NCBI GenBank assembly: GCA_001642005.1
Contig: LWCA01000080.1
Span: forward strand, 1 to 58,418
Origin: Intoshia linei
Lineage: Eukaryota; Orthonectida; Rhopaluridae
Direction of reading: 5' to 3'
Length of the DNA: 58,418 bases
Shown: piece by piece, positions 24,501 through 34,883 of the stretch
Layout: each line of letters starts with the position of its first letter
How positions within the stretch are numbered: position 1 is the stretch's first letter
The notes under the pieces: model-generated
Seen by the model: the letters and a program-made list of their open reading frames with translations, nothing else
Database searches by the model: none
What the model was told of the DNA's origin: nothing
Translations under genes and position numbers: made by a program

Positions 24501-25884
24501 TGAGTTTTTCTAAACAAATCTTATTTATAAATAAAAATAAGCATTACTCTATAAAATGTTCAAGTTCTTTTATAGAATTTTGCAATTTGTCGATTCGAAT
24601 TTTCATAATTTCCTTGTGTTGGTCAAAATCACTAATTTTACGTTGTTCATTTTTTATAGAATCATCAATGGCACACTTTTCGCGAGTCACATTGGCAATT
24701 TCATGTTTTAATAAAGAAGATTCAGTTAAAAACTTGCTTTTCAAATGTTCATATTTTTTTACCTGTGCATTAACCAGTTTTAAATTCCCAGATTTTTCAA
24801 CAACTTTTAATTTACTACTCATTTCATTAGTCAGGACATCAATTTGAGATTGAAATAATGAAATTTCTTCCATCAGACGTACTTGTTCCTTTTCGTGATT
24901 CAAATCATTGTCAATAGCCGCTTGATGGGATTGTTTACTCATTTTTAATCTTTTTAAAGCATGTTTGAGCTGTTCATCGGTTTTTACAGTTTCTGGGTGT
25001 AACAGAGCAATTTTTTCGTCAAACTTGGCAACTTTTTTTTGATATCTGTTTTTTCTCCTCAACAATTCAGATCTCTTGACAGAAATATTGGATTCTCGTT
25101 CATTAAATTTTAAAGAATCGTCTTCGACCAAATTCGCAGTAACAACACACTTTTCATGTTTATCTTTTAAAGAATCGATAACTTTTGTAACCTGATAAAT
25201 TTTAAATAAATGAAACATCAAATGAGCATTTTCCAGATTATTTTTTAATTTGAGAAAATTTTCAGTTTCTACTTTTTCAAGTTTGACCATTCTTATCACG
25301 CTAACCAAATTTGTTTTTTTATTAACAATATAATCAAGTTCTCTAGAAGATTTCTCAAAAATATCTTTTTTCAATTCATAATCTTCTTTAAACTCAATGG
25401 ACCTACTCATTTCTTCAACCATAATCCGTCGTTCTTTGGCGTTTTTAAGAGCTATTGACTCTACTTGGCCCTGAAAAACTAAAAAATTTTTCATTTTCAT
25501 TACAATTCCAACATCTTGCAATCTTTGAGAATATTCATCGACTGAAACACTTGTATTGTTGTAATAATACTCCGAACTTGAACCTCGAATAATTCGCTTA
25601 AATTCATGTTCGGTCCCGTCGTAGAATATAATTGCTTTGACATGAGCGGAATTCGAAACAGGTTTTGAAATGTGAGCTCCGTGAATCAAATAACACAGTT
25701 TTTTACTCCTTAATTTCCCAATTTTTTCACCCAGTACAAAACCGAACGCATCCATCAAGTTTGATTTCCCTGAACCATTGGGTCCAACAATCGCATTAAA
25801 ATTTTTAAACGGTCCAATCACTTGTCGACCTTCAAAAGACTTGAAATTTTCAATTTCTATATATCTTAACCCTCTTTGAAGCAT
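21527..25884 (-). CDS. SMC1: Structural maintenance of chromosomes protein 1 (cohesin)
   Basis: ATPase subunit of cohesin, pairs with SMC3 in the nucleus for sister-chromatid cohesion. Exons in order: 25884-24548, 24509-24252, 24214-22625, 22275-22055, 22017-21972, 21935-21866, 21828-21718, 21667-21527, giving 1257 residues, against about 1233 in vertebrate SMC1A. Walker A GPNGSGKS lies at 34-41; coiled coil follows; the hinge is ~500-655 ([31 protein letters not shown]); a second coil leads to the ABC signature DNLSGG (~1132) and Walker [11 protein letters not shown] (~1160). [13 protein letters not shown] is an SMC1-specific block. The ATG at 25884 gives [20 protein letters not shown]; an in-frame extension upstream is not needed. 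Seven introns: six of 36-50 bp and one of 349 bp enlarged by a MITE. Confidence 0.95.
22306..22605. mobile_element. 300-bp hAT MITE inside an SMC1 intron
   Basis: Ends are CAGTGGTTCCCAATTC and, inverted, TAGTGGTTCCCGATTC. Flanks tcttaaaa (22298-22305) and cctcaaaa (22606-22613) agree at 6 of 8. Subtracting element and one duplication leaves a 41-bp intron, the usual size for this gene. Confidence 0.8.
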
Positions 25885-25978
25885 TTTAATAAATAAATTT
25901 GTTATCGAAAATATGGCGGTAAAATAAAACAATATCGATTAAACATGGAAACATAAATTTAATTTTATTGCACAACAT

Positions 25979-28900
25979 TTACAATTTGTTTTTGCATTTT
26001 GATTCAAATTTGTTCAGAATATCTTTAACTGAGGAACAGGAAGACACTGAGGTAATTGTAGCATGCGGGAACATGTCATTTTTAAGTTTGGGTATTTCAT
26101 CGGTCTTAATTTTGTATGCACCGAGATTTCTATTGTCAGATTTTATTCTGAATGAAGTGGAACTGGACGTGGAAGAACTAGGATTTGAATCAAACTTATC
26201 CTGACAAATATCAACGTCACAATCGTTCTCGTTAAATTTTCGCATATTCTCTTCAAGAGATTCGTCGTTTTGACGTTTTTCCCATATACTTACCAATTGT
26301 TGAAATTTTACGGATTGTGTTTGAGCATTTCTCCGTTTTCTTGATATCTCCTGAGAATTTTTGAGACCATTCAATGGTACTCGAATTTTATCTATAGACA
26401 AGGAATTGAGACTGTCGAGAGATCCGCTTAGTCGCGTTAATGGGTAGGTAAAAGATTCTCTCTTTTCATATTGATCACGAGATTTAGAATAATTGGTAAA
26501 CCCACCACCCACCATAATCACAGAGGCTGCAGCAGCATTTTCGTGTATATTTGGATAAATGAAGCAATTTTTTAACAATAATTTTTCTTTTTTTGGACAA
26601 TTGTGTAAACGGTTACGTGGATGATCTTTACAATGCTGGATGAGATAGGAGCATTTATTTCCAACGTGGCAGGAATATTGCATGTTTGATATTGATGAAA
26701 ATATATGGTTGGTGGAAAGGGTAAAAATAGCGCTGTCTGTGGTGGTATCGACAAAGGAAATTTTGGTGAGATCAGAATCTTTGGAATGAGCGTCGCCACA
26801 AGAATACGATTTGTTACTAATCATCATTGGAGAACTTGTGTTTAAAGTTGATGTGGAGTTTTCTTTTATTGTGGATTTTGACAAATTAATCAACAATTCA
26901 TCGTAATTAGAGGAATCTAATATAGCATCACTTAGAATTCTTCTTTTATGCAATTTGGTGACAGAGTTTTTAGGAATATTGAATGGATTTTCGGTTTGGG
27001 GTGCGTAATATTCGTCCAATTTTGCACTCTCTTGGCCAACGGTCAGCGGAGTGCGCAGAAAGTGGGATCTGTTTATTTCCTCGTATTTCACTTTTATTTT
27101 TTTGTGTTTTTCTTTTCTTTTGAGGGTGCTGTCTGTTTGGTTCAATAATATTAATGGGCAAGAATTACTTTTTTCTACGGGGATATGCTTTTCGTTTTGA
27201 AAAATATATCTACAATGAGATACTGATTTAGTCAGACATATTTTTTTTTTGAAACGAGGGTTAGCATAAACAGTTTCTTGGGTAATATCACCATGTGAAA
27301 CATTTTCAATGTGGAATCTTTCATCGTACCGATATTTTATCAAACAAAACGGATTCATGGATCGTATAATACTGAGGTTTCTGAGGTTTGATTTTGGAAG
27401 CACCAACATTGTGCACTCACTATGCATCATTATTTTGATTTTATTAAGGGAGGTACTGATTCTACTGAAATGGGGTCTTTTATCAGCTTTGACCTGGCAA
27501 CAATTGAAAATTAGGTTAAGGTAATCTGGAAGGCAATCGTTTCTGATTAATTTACTATATGCTACATAATCTACTCCATAGTACATTGTCCGTGGTAAAA
27601 ATTCTGGGTCGGCAGTAATACTGGCCATTAATCCACAAATAACTATTCCAAATGAAAATACATCAGCTTTTTCGTTGTAAAAATCGTTTCTGAGCACTTC
27701 TGGAGCCATAAAAAATGGACTTCCAACAACACTGCATACTGATTTATGACACTTTGTAGGTATAGTTATCGCCAATCCAAGGTCTATCAAAATAGCTGAT
27801 ATTCTTATTTTAGAGTTTGTCTTTTTTATTAATACATTTCTACTAGTCACATCTCTAAATTTTAGTTTTTAAAAATGTAATGCTTCATTGATTTAAGTTA
27901 CCTGTGCATGTACCCACAGCTGTGTAGATAGAATAATGCATCAGATATATCCGATGTTAATGATATTTTGATTGCCCAACTGAGATCTTTGATATTTAAA
28001 TAATAATCTTCTAACGTTCCACCATCAACATACTAAAATAATTTTTTATTTTTTATTACTACTTTTTCAATACAAATATTCATATTTAAATAAATCATAA
28101 ATAAATTGGCAAAATTTCAAATTCGTTAAAGCAAATAAGACATATCGCTTCGGTATTAGAAATGGATTATTTTTATAAACTCAGTATGACCCTACGCTTG
28201 CCAGCAATTTAAAAAATATAATTTAAATTTTATTAAAATTAATTGGCCATAATTAAACGGTGAGTTGAGAAACAGTACTATGAATTATACTTTTTCATGT
28301 TAGTGCCAGTAAAATTGACCACGGCCATGTTATCTCGTCCAGTCCGATACGGGTCATCCCCTATTGATAAAATTAAAATTTTACCTCAAATATTGGATAA
28401 AGTGTGTTATTCCATAAACAGGCACCGAGCAATCTAAAGTATACATTAATAATATTAATTGCCACTCGTGGTTAATTTAAGAATAAGACATGAAAGTAAA
28501 AAAGAAACATAGGCATAGACATAAAATAGGATGACCACGATTATTTCGTTAAAAAAATTATAAATCGAAACGAATGTGAAAAATGTGAAATGCGATAAAA
28601 AATTTCGAATTTCAAGTAAAAACTTTCAACATATAAATAAGTGAAAATTATTTTGTATAATAAAAACTATGTATAATGCACTAACTTTTAGAGTGCTACA
28701 TATTAAAATCGTGTGTACAATAAGTTCAAAATTGATAGAGATAAGTTTAATTACTGAACTCAATAACTCGAAATTGTATAAAATGAAATTTACTTGAAAT
28801 GTAACAAATAACTAAAATAACCTGACAATGTTTTTATGGCTAATCATCCGGAAAAGAAATAATTCACACATTGCAGAATATTTGTCTTGTTGTCTCTTAT

Positions 28901-29284
28901 AATATTTAATAATGACAACTTTGTTGTTTGATTTATTGGTGGCCTAAACTAATAATGAAACCAACTAACTATAACAAACAAAATTACCTTGAATATATGG
29001 GCGTAGAAGCCGCAATCAATTTTTTTGAGATCAAACTGGTCCCTCAGATAAATTTTCTTTTTCCCGAACCGACCATTTCTAATACAATTTGATATTTCAT
29101 GATTCATTATATCCATGTGGCGATTTTCAATACATGCCTGGAGTTTTTTATTTCGATGTTTTCGCCGTTTGTGTAAAATTGGCATTAAAGGGAAACTGTA
29201 TACCCGATAAATCTTTTTCTTCTGTTTTCTGTTTGGCTTATGGAAGAAACTGTTATCGCTATTGCGTGAAGTATTCCAATTCAT
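25979..29284 (-). CDS. TESK-family protein kinase (testis-specific kinase / center divider type)
   Basis: LIMK/TESK-group dual-specificity kinase; family members phosphorylate cofilin and act on actin. Exons: 29284-28988, 28943-28822, 28433-28385, 28032-27902, 27854-25979, giving 824 residues. The glycine loop is degenerate (KIDCGFYAHIFK). The ATP lysine is K112 in VVIIKYYK, with E126 likely its helix-C partner; HKNIVRLLGAC follows. The catalytic loop HRDVTSRN (199-206) matches the TESK form HRDLTSKN. The DFG site reads DLG (224-226). VVGSPFFMAPEVLRNDFYNE and EKADVFSFGIV and ADPEFLPRT are TESK hallmarks. The long C-terminal tail (~350-824) is disordered and Ser-rich. Introns are 44, 388, 352 and 47 bp. 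The stop is 94 bp upstream of the SMC1 start on the same strand. Exon 1 begins at the only suitable ATG; its N-terminal ~80 residues are basic and unrecognised. Confidence 0.88.
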
Positions 29285-29582
29285 TTAAATTTAAGAAAAG
29301 TAAATTCGACGGTAAAGTAAACAGAATTATTTACAATTAAATTTAGAATTTATTCGTACATTTTAACAATAATTAAGTTGCAGTAATTTTTCAATCATGT
29401 GTAATCATTTTAAGAAATTAAATATATTTATAATTGATTCCATGGAATTATTTATTACTATTGCGTTGCTATACAGTAAATTGATATTGAAAGTTAATTT
29501 TTGTTTTTTTAAATTTTTCAGATTAGGATTTCATAAGTAATTTCGTGTTTTTAACTAATTTGAAAGTTTTAATTAGATACAT

Positions 29583-32500
29583 ATGTGTGTTCTACTCCTT
29601 GGTCTGTTGATACATTTAATTAAATTATTTGTATGGATAATAGGGGTGTCAATTTTGTACTTTCTTTTGAAAATTAAAATGTACACTCACATATGACGGG
29701 GAGGGGGTAAATGTAAAAAAATTCAAAAGGGTCACATTTCATTAACATAAATTGGCACAAAATGCACATTTCGCTATTGGCAAACAAGCACTAATGATAT
29801 GTCATATCGTGATGAATATAATTGAAAATTAATGGCAAGGTTAAGTTTTAATAGTAAAATCAAAAAATTAAATGTTTTTCACCAATTTTTGGTGACTCAT
29901 TTAAAAACATTCAATTCATTTTGAATTATACATGATATTTATCGTAATTTTACTATTTACTAGACCCTAATGAACACCCTAAATTTGGAATGGCAAGTTA
30001 AATCTCATGGGAATATGTAATCTATGCAAAAAATTAAGAATTTAGAATAATTAGTACAATTTTGTTTGAAAATTTTCAAATAATCTCGCTACATCAAATT
30101 AGCAGCAAATGTATTATTCACATACAGCTATCTCGTTTCGGCATATAAATTTATTTTTACACATTTTTACAAAGTGAATTTGATAAAAATTATTAATCTT
30201 GGATAGCTATATATTTGAAGAGCGTTAAAATTTGTTTATTGGCATTAAGTACACAATATCCATATAATGACGAACATTTCGAAAATATTTGGAATATACT
30301 ATTACCTATTGATATTTTTTTCTTTTTTATCTCACGTATTTGGGTGTTGAAATGTTTACATTGTATTTAGGTTATTTGTAAGTGGACATATTGTCTCGAA
30401 TCTGATAAAAGTTGTTATGGAAAATCATGCATTGCTGTTAAATTAAAATTTTATCCAGAAAACCCTTACGCCTTGACTATAGCACTTATTGGTAGTTCAG
30501 CCAATGGTATCATGTTCAACATTGCAGATAAAGTAAAGTTATGAATTTATAATTATATAATCAAATAGATGGAAAATATAGGACATATGCATATACCGTG
30601 CGATATCAGACACACTCGTGACAATATTAATGAATTTTTTCAAATGGTAGATAAAATAGACGGTTCAAACTTTCGCTTAAATGTTAACGTAATTCATTTA
30701 AAATTTGTAACATATGAAAAAATTTAAATTATTAATGATATTAATTAAGACTAATATTATGATCACCTTGGGTATGATATATACATAAAAGGACCATCGA
30801 ATTCCCGCACATCGGTGGGTATATTTTCTCACCGGCTGGATACTCACTATTCTCAAGTAATCACTTATGAGTGATTTTAATCCTTTCTTCCCTTCATGAT
30901 TTGTTGATATTCAAGTTTCCTATTTACTTATTTGCCCTTGTTCCATAGTTTATAAACCGTGCAATTTATTAGTGATTAGCTTGACTGTTATGTACTTCGT
31001 ATAAACAGCATCCTAGCTCTGCCGAGGGCGGACATTTTTATTCTACTGAAAAATATATAGTAGAGTGTTTATATGTATTATAAATTAACGAATTTGTACG
31101 AACCAAAAATTCCAAATAAAAATTTTATCTCCTGAATCTATTTATCATGAGTCATGACAATGATCAACAATGTATTATAATTTACTAGCTTGGCAGTTTT
31201 GTACTACGTACAAACAGCACCTAGCTCTGCCGACGGCACTCTTTTATTATAAAATTTCACATATAATAATTATAATAATAATTATTATATGTGAAATTGG
31301 GAGGTTGAAATATCTTAATATGATTTTAATATACGTCCCGAAAAAAACTGTAATTGAAATGTGGTCTTTAAAAAAATCTAAGATGGGTAGTTATTTAAAT
31401 TAAGCTGAACACACAGACAGACAGACACACACAAACAAAAATCGCATAGCCTTTTATATTAGTTAGGATAATACATTGTTGTATACGTTGTATATTAAAA
31501 ATTATTTTTCACCAGGAATGTATAGATTTCTGGGGTAGAAATTTTGTATTTATATCAAATGGAATAAGCTTTATCATAACTATCTTTTTTTTAATTGTAG
31601 GACCATTAATTATTTCAAATTTTGTTTTAATAAAATAGTTTCGAATTGAATTCGAATTCAAAAATAGATATAAACACGTCCTGTGAAAAACCTTATTATA
31701 AATTGTGGTTTTTAAATCCTGTGACTGTCAATTTTTTCAATAAATGGTTACACACAAACATTCATTTTTATATAAGCAAAGGATATTAGTGATATGGAAA
31801 TAAAATTTATTATTCGGGAATATTGTCGATCTTTGTTTTCGTGGTCCAGGAAGATGGTATGTAATAATATTTTTTGTTTAGAAAATTTGTCTTTATTTCA
31901 ACATGTGTGGGATTAAGAGTTTATAATTAATTGTCACCTTTTAATTAAACCAGGATGTAAAAAAAAATTTATTTTACTACTTTAAATTATGATATATCTA
32001 TACTCTTATTAAATTTGTTATTGCTATAAATATTTATCAAAATGGTAGAAATCCACATTCAGTACTGTATGTTGTATAATTATACTATGCCCTTATCTCC
32101 CTTCTATCTTGGTCATCGATTTTTTTAAAACTATTTTTATTTGAAAGCGATATTTTTTTCGATATTTGAACAATTTTAAATCTGTAATTAATATTATATC
32201 TAATATTATTAAAGTTCCGTTAAATATAGATAATAAAAAATAGTGTCAATTATATGCCACCTTAAATTTTCAATATCTCGGCTCATATACCGATTTAAAA
32301 ACAATTTTTTAAAAATTGACTTTAATATGGTTTGGTTTTGGTCAAGATCAGGGTGTCAGATCAATTTGTTTGGCGGACCAAAGTAAAAAAATTATTACGC
32401 GCGCCGTACAAAAAAAATTTACTCAAAACATGTTAAAATTAACAGTTTTAATTTATTTATAATAATTTTAATTCATAAAATGAAATAAGAAACAATAATG

Positions 32501-34377
32501 GAATAAGTGTACAACTAATGTGAAAATTGTAATCATGAAAAATAAGAAGTAGGTTTAAAAAATTGTTATAAAAATAAAAATTTATATTATAACGCGGGCC
32601 GTACATTTCACAATTGGGACCGCAAATACCCTACGGGTCGCATAATTGACACCGCTGGTCAAAATCGTCGACACAAAGTTCGATTTTGTTGTCCCGTTCA
32701 TACAGTGTTTTTATATACGTAATACGTATATTATAATACTGTATATTACGTTTTAACTAAAGTCAATAAAACTAAATATACAATTACATCTTATGAACAG
32801 ATTTAAGCATTAAAATTTAATTTAAATGGATGTCAGATTTTTGGGAAAATTTGTTAATTTCTTTTGCGTCTAGTATAGGCTTGGTGTATTCATGAAATAT
32901 CAATAATATTGAATGTATTTTAAAAACAAATGACTACTATAGTTGGACACACAATATAAAAATCTTAAGCAGATTCAGTATTTTTTATAATTCTAGGAAT
33001 CTTTTGAATTTCATGTTAGATTTTCAACGTTAATTTATTTTTTTGGTATAATAAAAATGTGCCCTCGGCAGAGCTAGGTGCTGTTTGTACGTAGTACATA
33101 ACAGTCAACCTAATTACTTTATATAGGTAAGGATATAAAATAAAATACAACAATGTACTGCATACAGCTGGTCACAGAAATTAAAAATACTATTATAAAT
33201 TGAAAAATTATTAACTTTATTAACATTTATAGACATTAATTATTATTTGTAATTAAGGTTTATAAATAAAAATTAATCAGGCAAATAATAGCGGATTGAC
33301 TGTATATGACAGTGGTTCTCAAAGTGGTCCACAAGAAAAATTTTAAATAACATGAAGATAACCTTTTTTTTAACAATATTAATAATAAATTAGAATTGTA
33401 TCGATCATTTATTATTATTATTAGTGAACGTTAACATCATTGAATCAAAATGAAGTGAAAATTTACTGAATAACGTGAATAATTTTCACATGCGTTAAAT
33501 TTTAATCTATGTAACGATTTAACTTAGTTAGATTGTAGTTTCCGAAATTGAACCGAATCAACGGTATTGTCATTCAAACTAGCCCTAAGTCGATTGTGTA
33601 TTAATCTATACTTACTGGATGAACGCTCGAGTTCAGCTTCATTAACAGGTATGTTAAAGATAACGTCAATTAGAGCAGATACGACGGGAATTTGTTCTAG
33701 TTTGATATTAATGTCAAAAATTTGAGATTTTTGTAAATGATTTAATTCTCTGTGAAGATTGTCTCTTCTTCATTCTTTCAGAACTGTTAAATCCCACTAC
33801 TTGAATTCCATCATTAATTCCAATACAATTACCAAACGTATAGTCTTACTAATGGAGTTGACATATAAATTTTTCGACATGATTTGAGAACAATATTTAA
33901 CAAATCACTAACCGAGTAATATATCATCCCATTCCACTCCTTTTATTTATTAAAAATTTTTATATTGCTAGTAGACAGCTGTCACCAGCTGATACTACTG
34001 TTGGTACCAGCAAATCAGCCAGCCCTGCCTATGTTGAATTATTCAATTTGAATATATTTTAATATTTTAGAGAACTAACATTAAAGTCAGAGTATCAAGA
34101 GAGAATAATAATATTTATTGTATTATGCATTTGAATAGGGGTGATGAGTATGGACAAAGATTAAACAGATTAACTTATAAAAGATTTTATCTCATAGTCA
34201 GAAGTGGATTCTACGGTAATTGTTTTACTTTTTAATTTTTTCTTCTACATTTCTTTAGATTATAAAAACAAAAACTTAATACCAAACAATGAGCGTATCA
34301 TTTACCATTCAGGCAACAACCAAAGATGTACAGATGACGTTTTTTACAAACATCGTTATTTATCTGGATCTAGTTAA
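29583..34377 (+). CDS. Unrecognised secreted cysteine-containing protein (exons)
   Basis: Not recognised as a known family. Exons predicted by phase: 29583-29630 (signal-peptide-like MCVLLLGLLIHLIKLF), 30371-30532, 30569-30688, 34071-34215 and 34259-34377, 197 residues. The second exon starts VICKWTYCLESDKSCYGKSC with closely spaced cysteines, pointing to an extracellular fold. Introns of 36 and 43 bp are typical; those of ~740 bp and 3.4 kb contain repeats. It ends in TAA at 34375-34377, but a GTTAAA donor two codons earlier (after 34372) would allow in-phase splicing to the cysteine-rich exon at 41469, making both parts one gene of ~17 kb. The first exon and the 30688-to-34071 join are the weakest points. 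Confidence 0.5.
29641..29981. repeat. probable MITE with TAGGGGTGTC / TAGGGTGTTC ends
   Basis: The left end TAGGGGTGTCAATTTTGTAC and the inverse of the right end, TAGGGTGTTCATTAGGG, form imperfect inverted repeats ~340 bp apart. I could not find a clear target duplication. It would lie inside the first intron of the secreted-protein gene. Confidence 0.45.
30976..31060 (-). mobile_element. Helitron 3' terminus (fragment)
   Basis: On the minus strand it carries the shared GC-rich block, the hairpin region and an end CTAA followed by T. No 5' end lies close by. Confidence 0.65.
31185..31468 (-). mobile_element. complete 284-bp non-autonomous Helitron
   Basis: On the minus strand the element starts A|TC (TCCTAACTAATATAA), runs through GCGATTTTTGTTTGTGTGTG and a GTCT repeat, ATTTCAATTACAGTTTTTTT and GACGTATATTAA, and ends with CTGTTTGTACGTAGTAC..., then CTAG|T. 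Both ends therefore have the Helitron signature and A|T target flanks without duplication. It holds a perfect palindrome (31253-31298). No Rep or helicase is encoded, so an autonomous partner elsewhere must have moved it. It sits in an intron of the secreted-protein gene. Confidence 0.85.
31253..31298. repeat. perfect palindrome with 18-bp arms inside the Helitron
   Basis: Arms 31253-31270 (AATTTCACATATAATAAT) and 31281-31298 are exact reverse complements with a 10-base loop. Confidence 0.9.
32349..32657. mobile_element. 309-bp hAT MITE with 8-bp target duplication
   Basis: Ends are CAGGGTGTCAGATCAATTTG and, inverted, CAGCGGTGTCAATTATG. Flanks gtcaagat (32341-32348) and gtcaaaat (32658-32665) match at 7 of 8. 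The interior carries GGCGGACC and GGGCCGTAC motifs also seen, degraded, in other MITEs here. Confidence 0.85.
33045..33113 (+). mobile_element. Helitron 3' terminus (plus-strand copy)
   Basis: GCCCTCGGCAGAGCTAGGTG, the GTACGTAGTAC hairpin and GTCAACCTAA|T show a Helitron end in plus orientation. The 5' end was not found. Confidence 0.7.
33311..34020 (-). pseudogene. degraded hAT element with transposase C-terminal remnant
   Basis: CAGTGGTTCTCAAAGTGGTCC near 33311 looks like a hAT left end. On the minus strand at ~33690-33550 the translation contains NIPVNEAELERSSSKYRLIH followed by NRLRASLNDN, which resembles the hAT dimerisation core (AExERSFS...LR..L). The reading frame does not extend to a full transposase. 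Confidence 0.5.
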
Positions 34378-34476
34378 AATGCAACTAGATCAAGATTCTT
34401 ATTATGTTAAATGACATAAAATTGAAATATAAAATATTATATTAAAAATACAAATATACAATTTTTACAATTCGGA

Positions 34477-34883
34477 CTATAAAGGTTTGGATTTAAGAAG
34501 ACTCATTCGTAGTTTTTGAAGTTTACAAGATTTATTATTGTAATCTCTGAGTATTCTAGAGTACATGTTTCTCAGTACAGTAAGTCTAAATACAAACAAG
34601 ATTATACATGTATAACAAATTTTTACTTTTGCAGTTGGTCGCGGTTGGTATTTGAAATTTTGTTGTAGCATGAGAGTAGAAGAATTTTTATTGATGCAAT
34701 ATCTCTTTTTAAATGCATCATTTCACGTATTACATAATCTACATTTGCCATATTGATGCGTAAATGCAGAACATTTACATTCTTTTTTCTAGCTTCCTTA
34801 ATTTCATCCAAAAAATTATAGCACCCGAGGCTTTTATTTAAACGTTTTTGCATTTTTTCACTGTTAGCAAATTTAAAATTCAT
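34477..34883 (-). CDS. Small helical protein of unknown function, 121 aa
   Basis: Two exons, 34883-34627 and 34585-34477, joined by a 41-bp GTAAAA...TTTAG intron, encode 121 residues (MNFKFANSEKMQKRLNKSL... ending SLLKSKPL). The predicted protein is charged and helical throughout, with LHLRINMANVDYVIREMMHL and KRDIASIKILLLSCYNK, likely coiled coil. The clean splice phase and typical intron size argue it is real. The EM..LKRDIxSI stretch vaguely recalls KxDL/BORC-type small coiled-coil proteins, but I would not assign it. It lies on the strand opposite to, and just after, the secreted-protein exons; if those continue to 41.5 kb, this gene is nested in their intron. Confidence 0.65.

Noticed and set aside
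29089-29340. 83-residue plus-strand open frame
   Set aside because: Antisense to the first TESK exon, which is supported by phase and by kinase sequence in the joined exons.
31797-31857. Possible extra exon (MEIKFIIREYCRSLFSW) with a good GTATGT donor
   Set aside because: Its entry phase does not fit the preceding exon ending at 30688, and no other support was seen.
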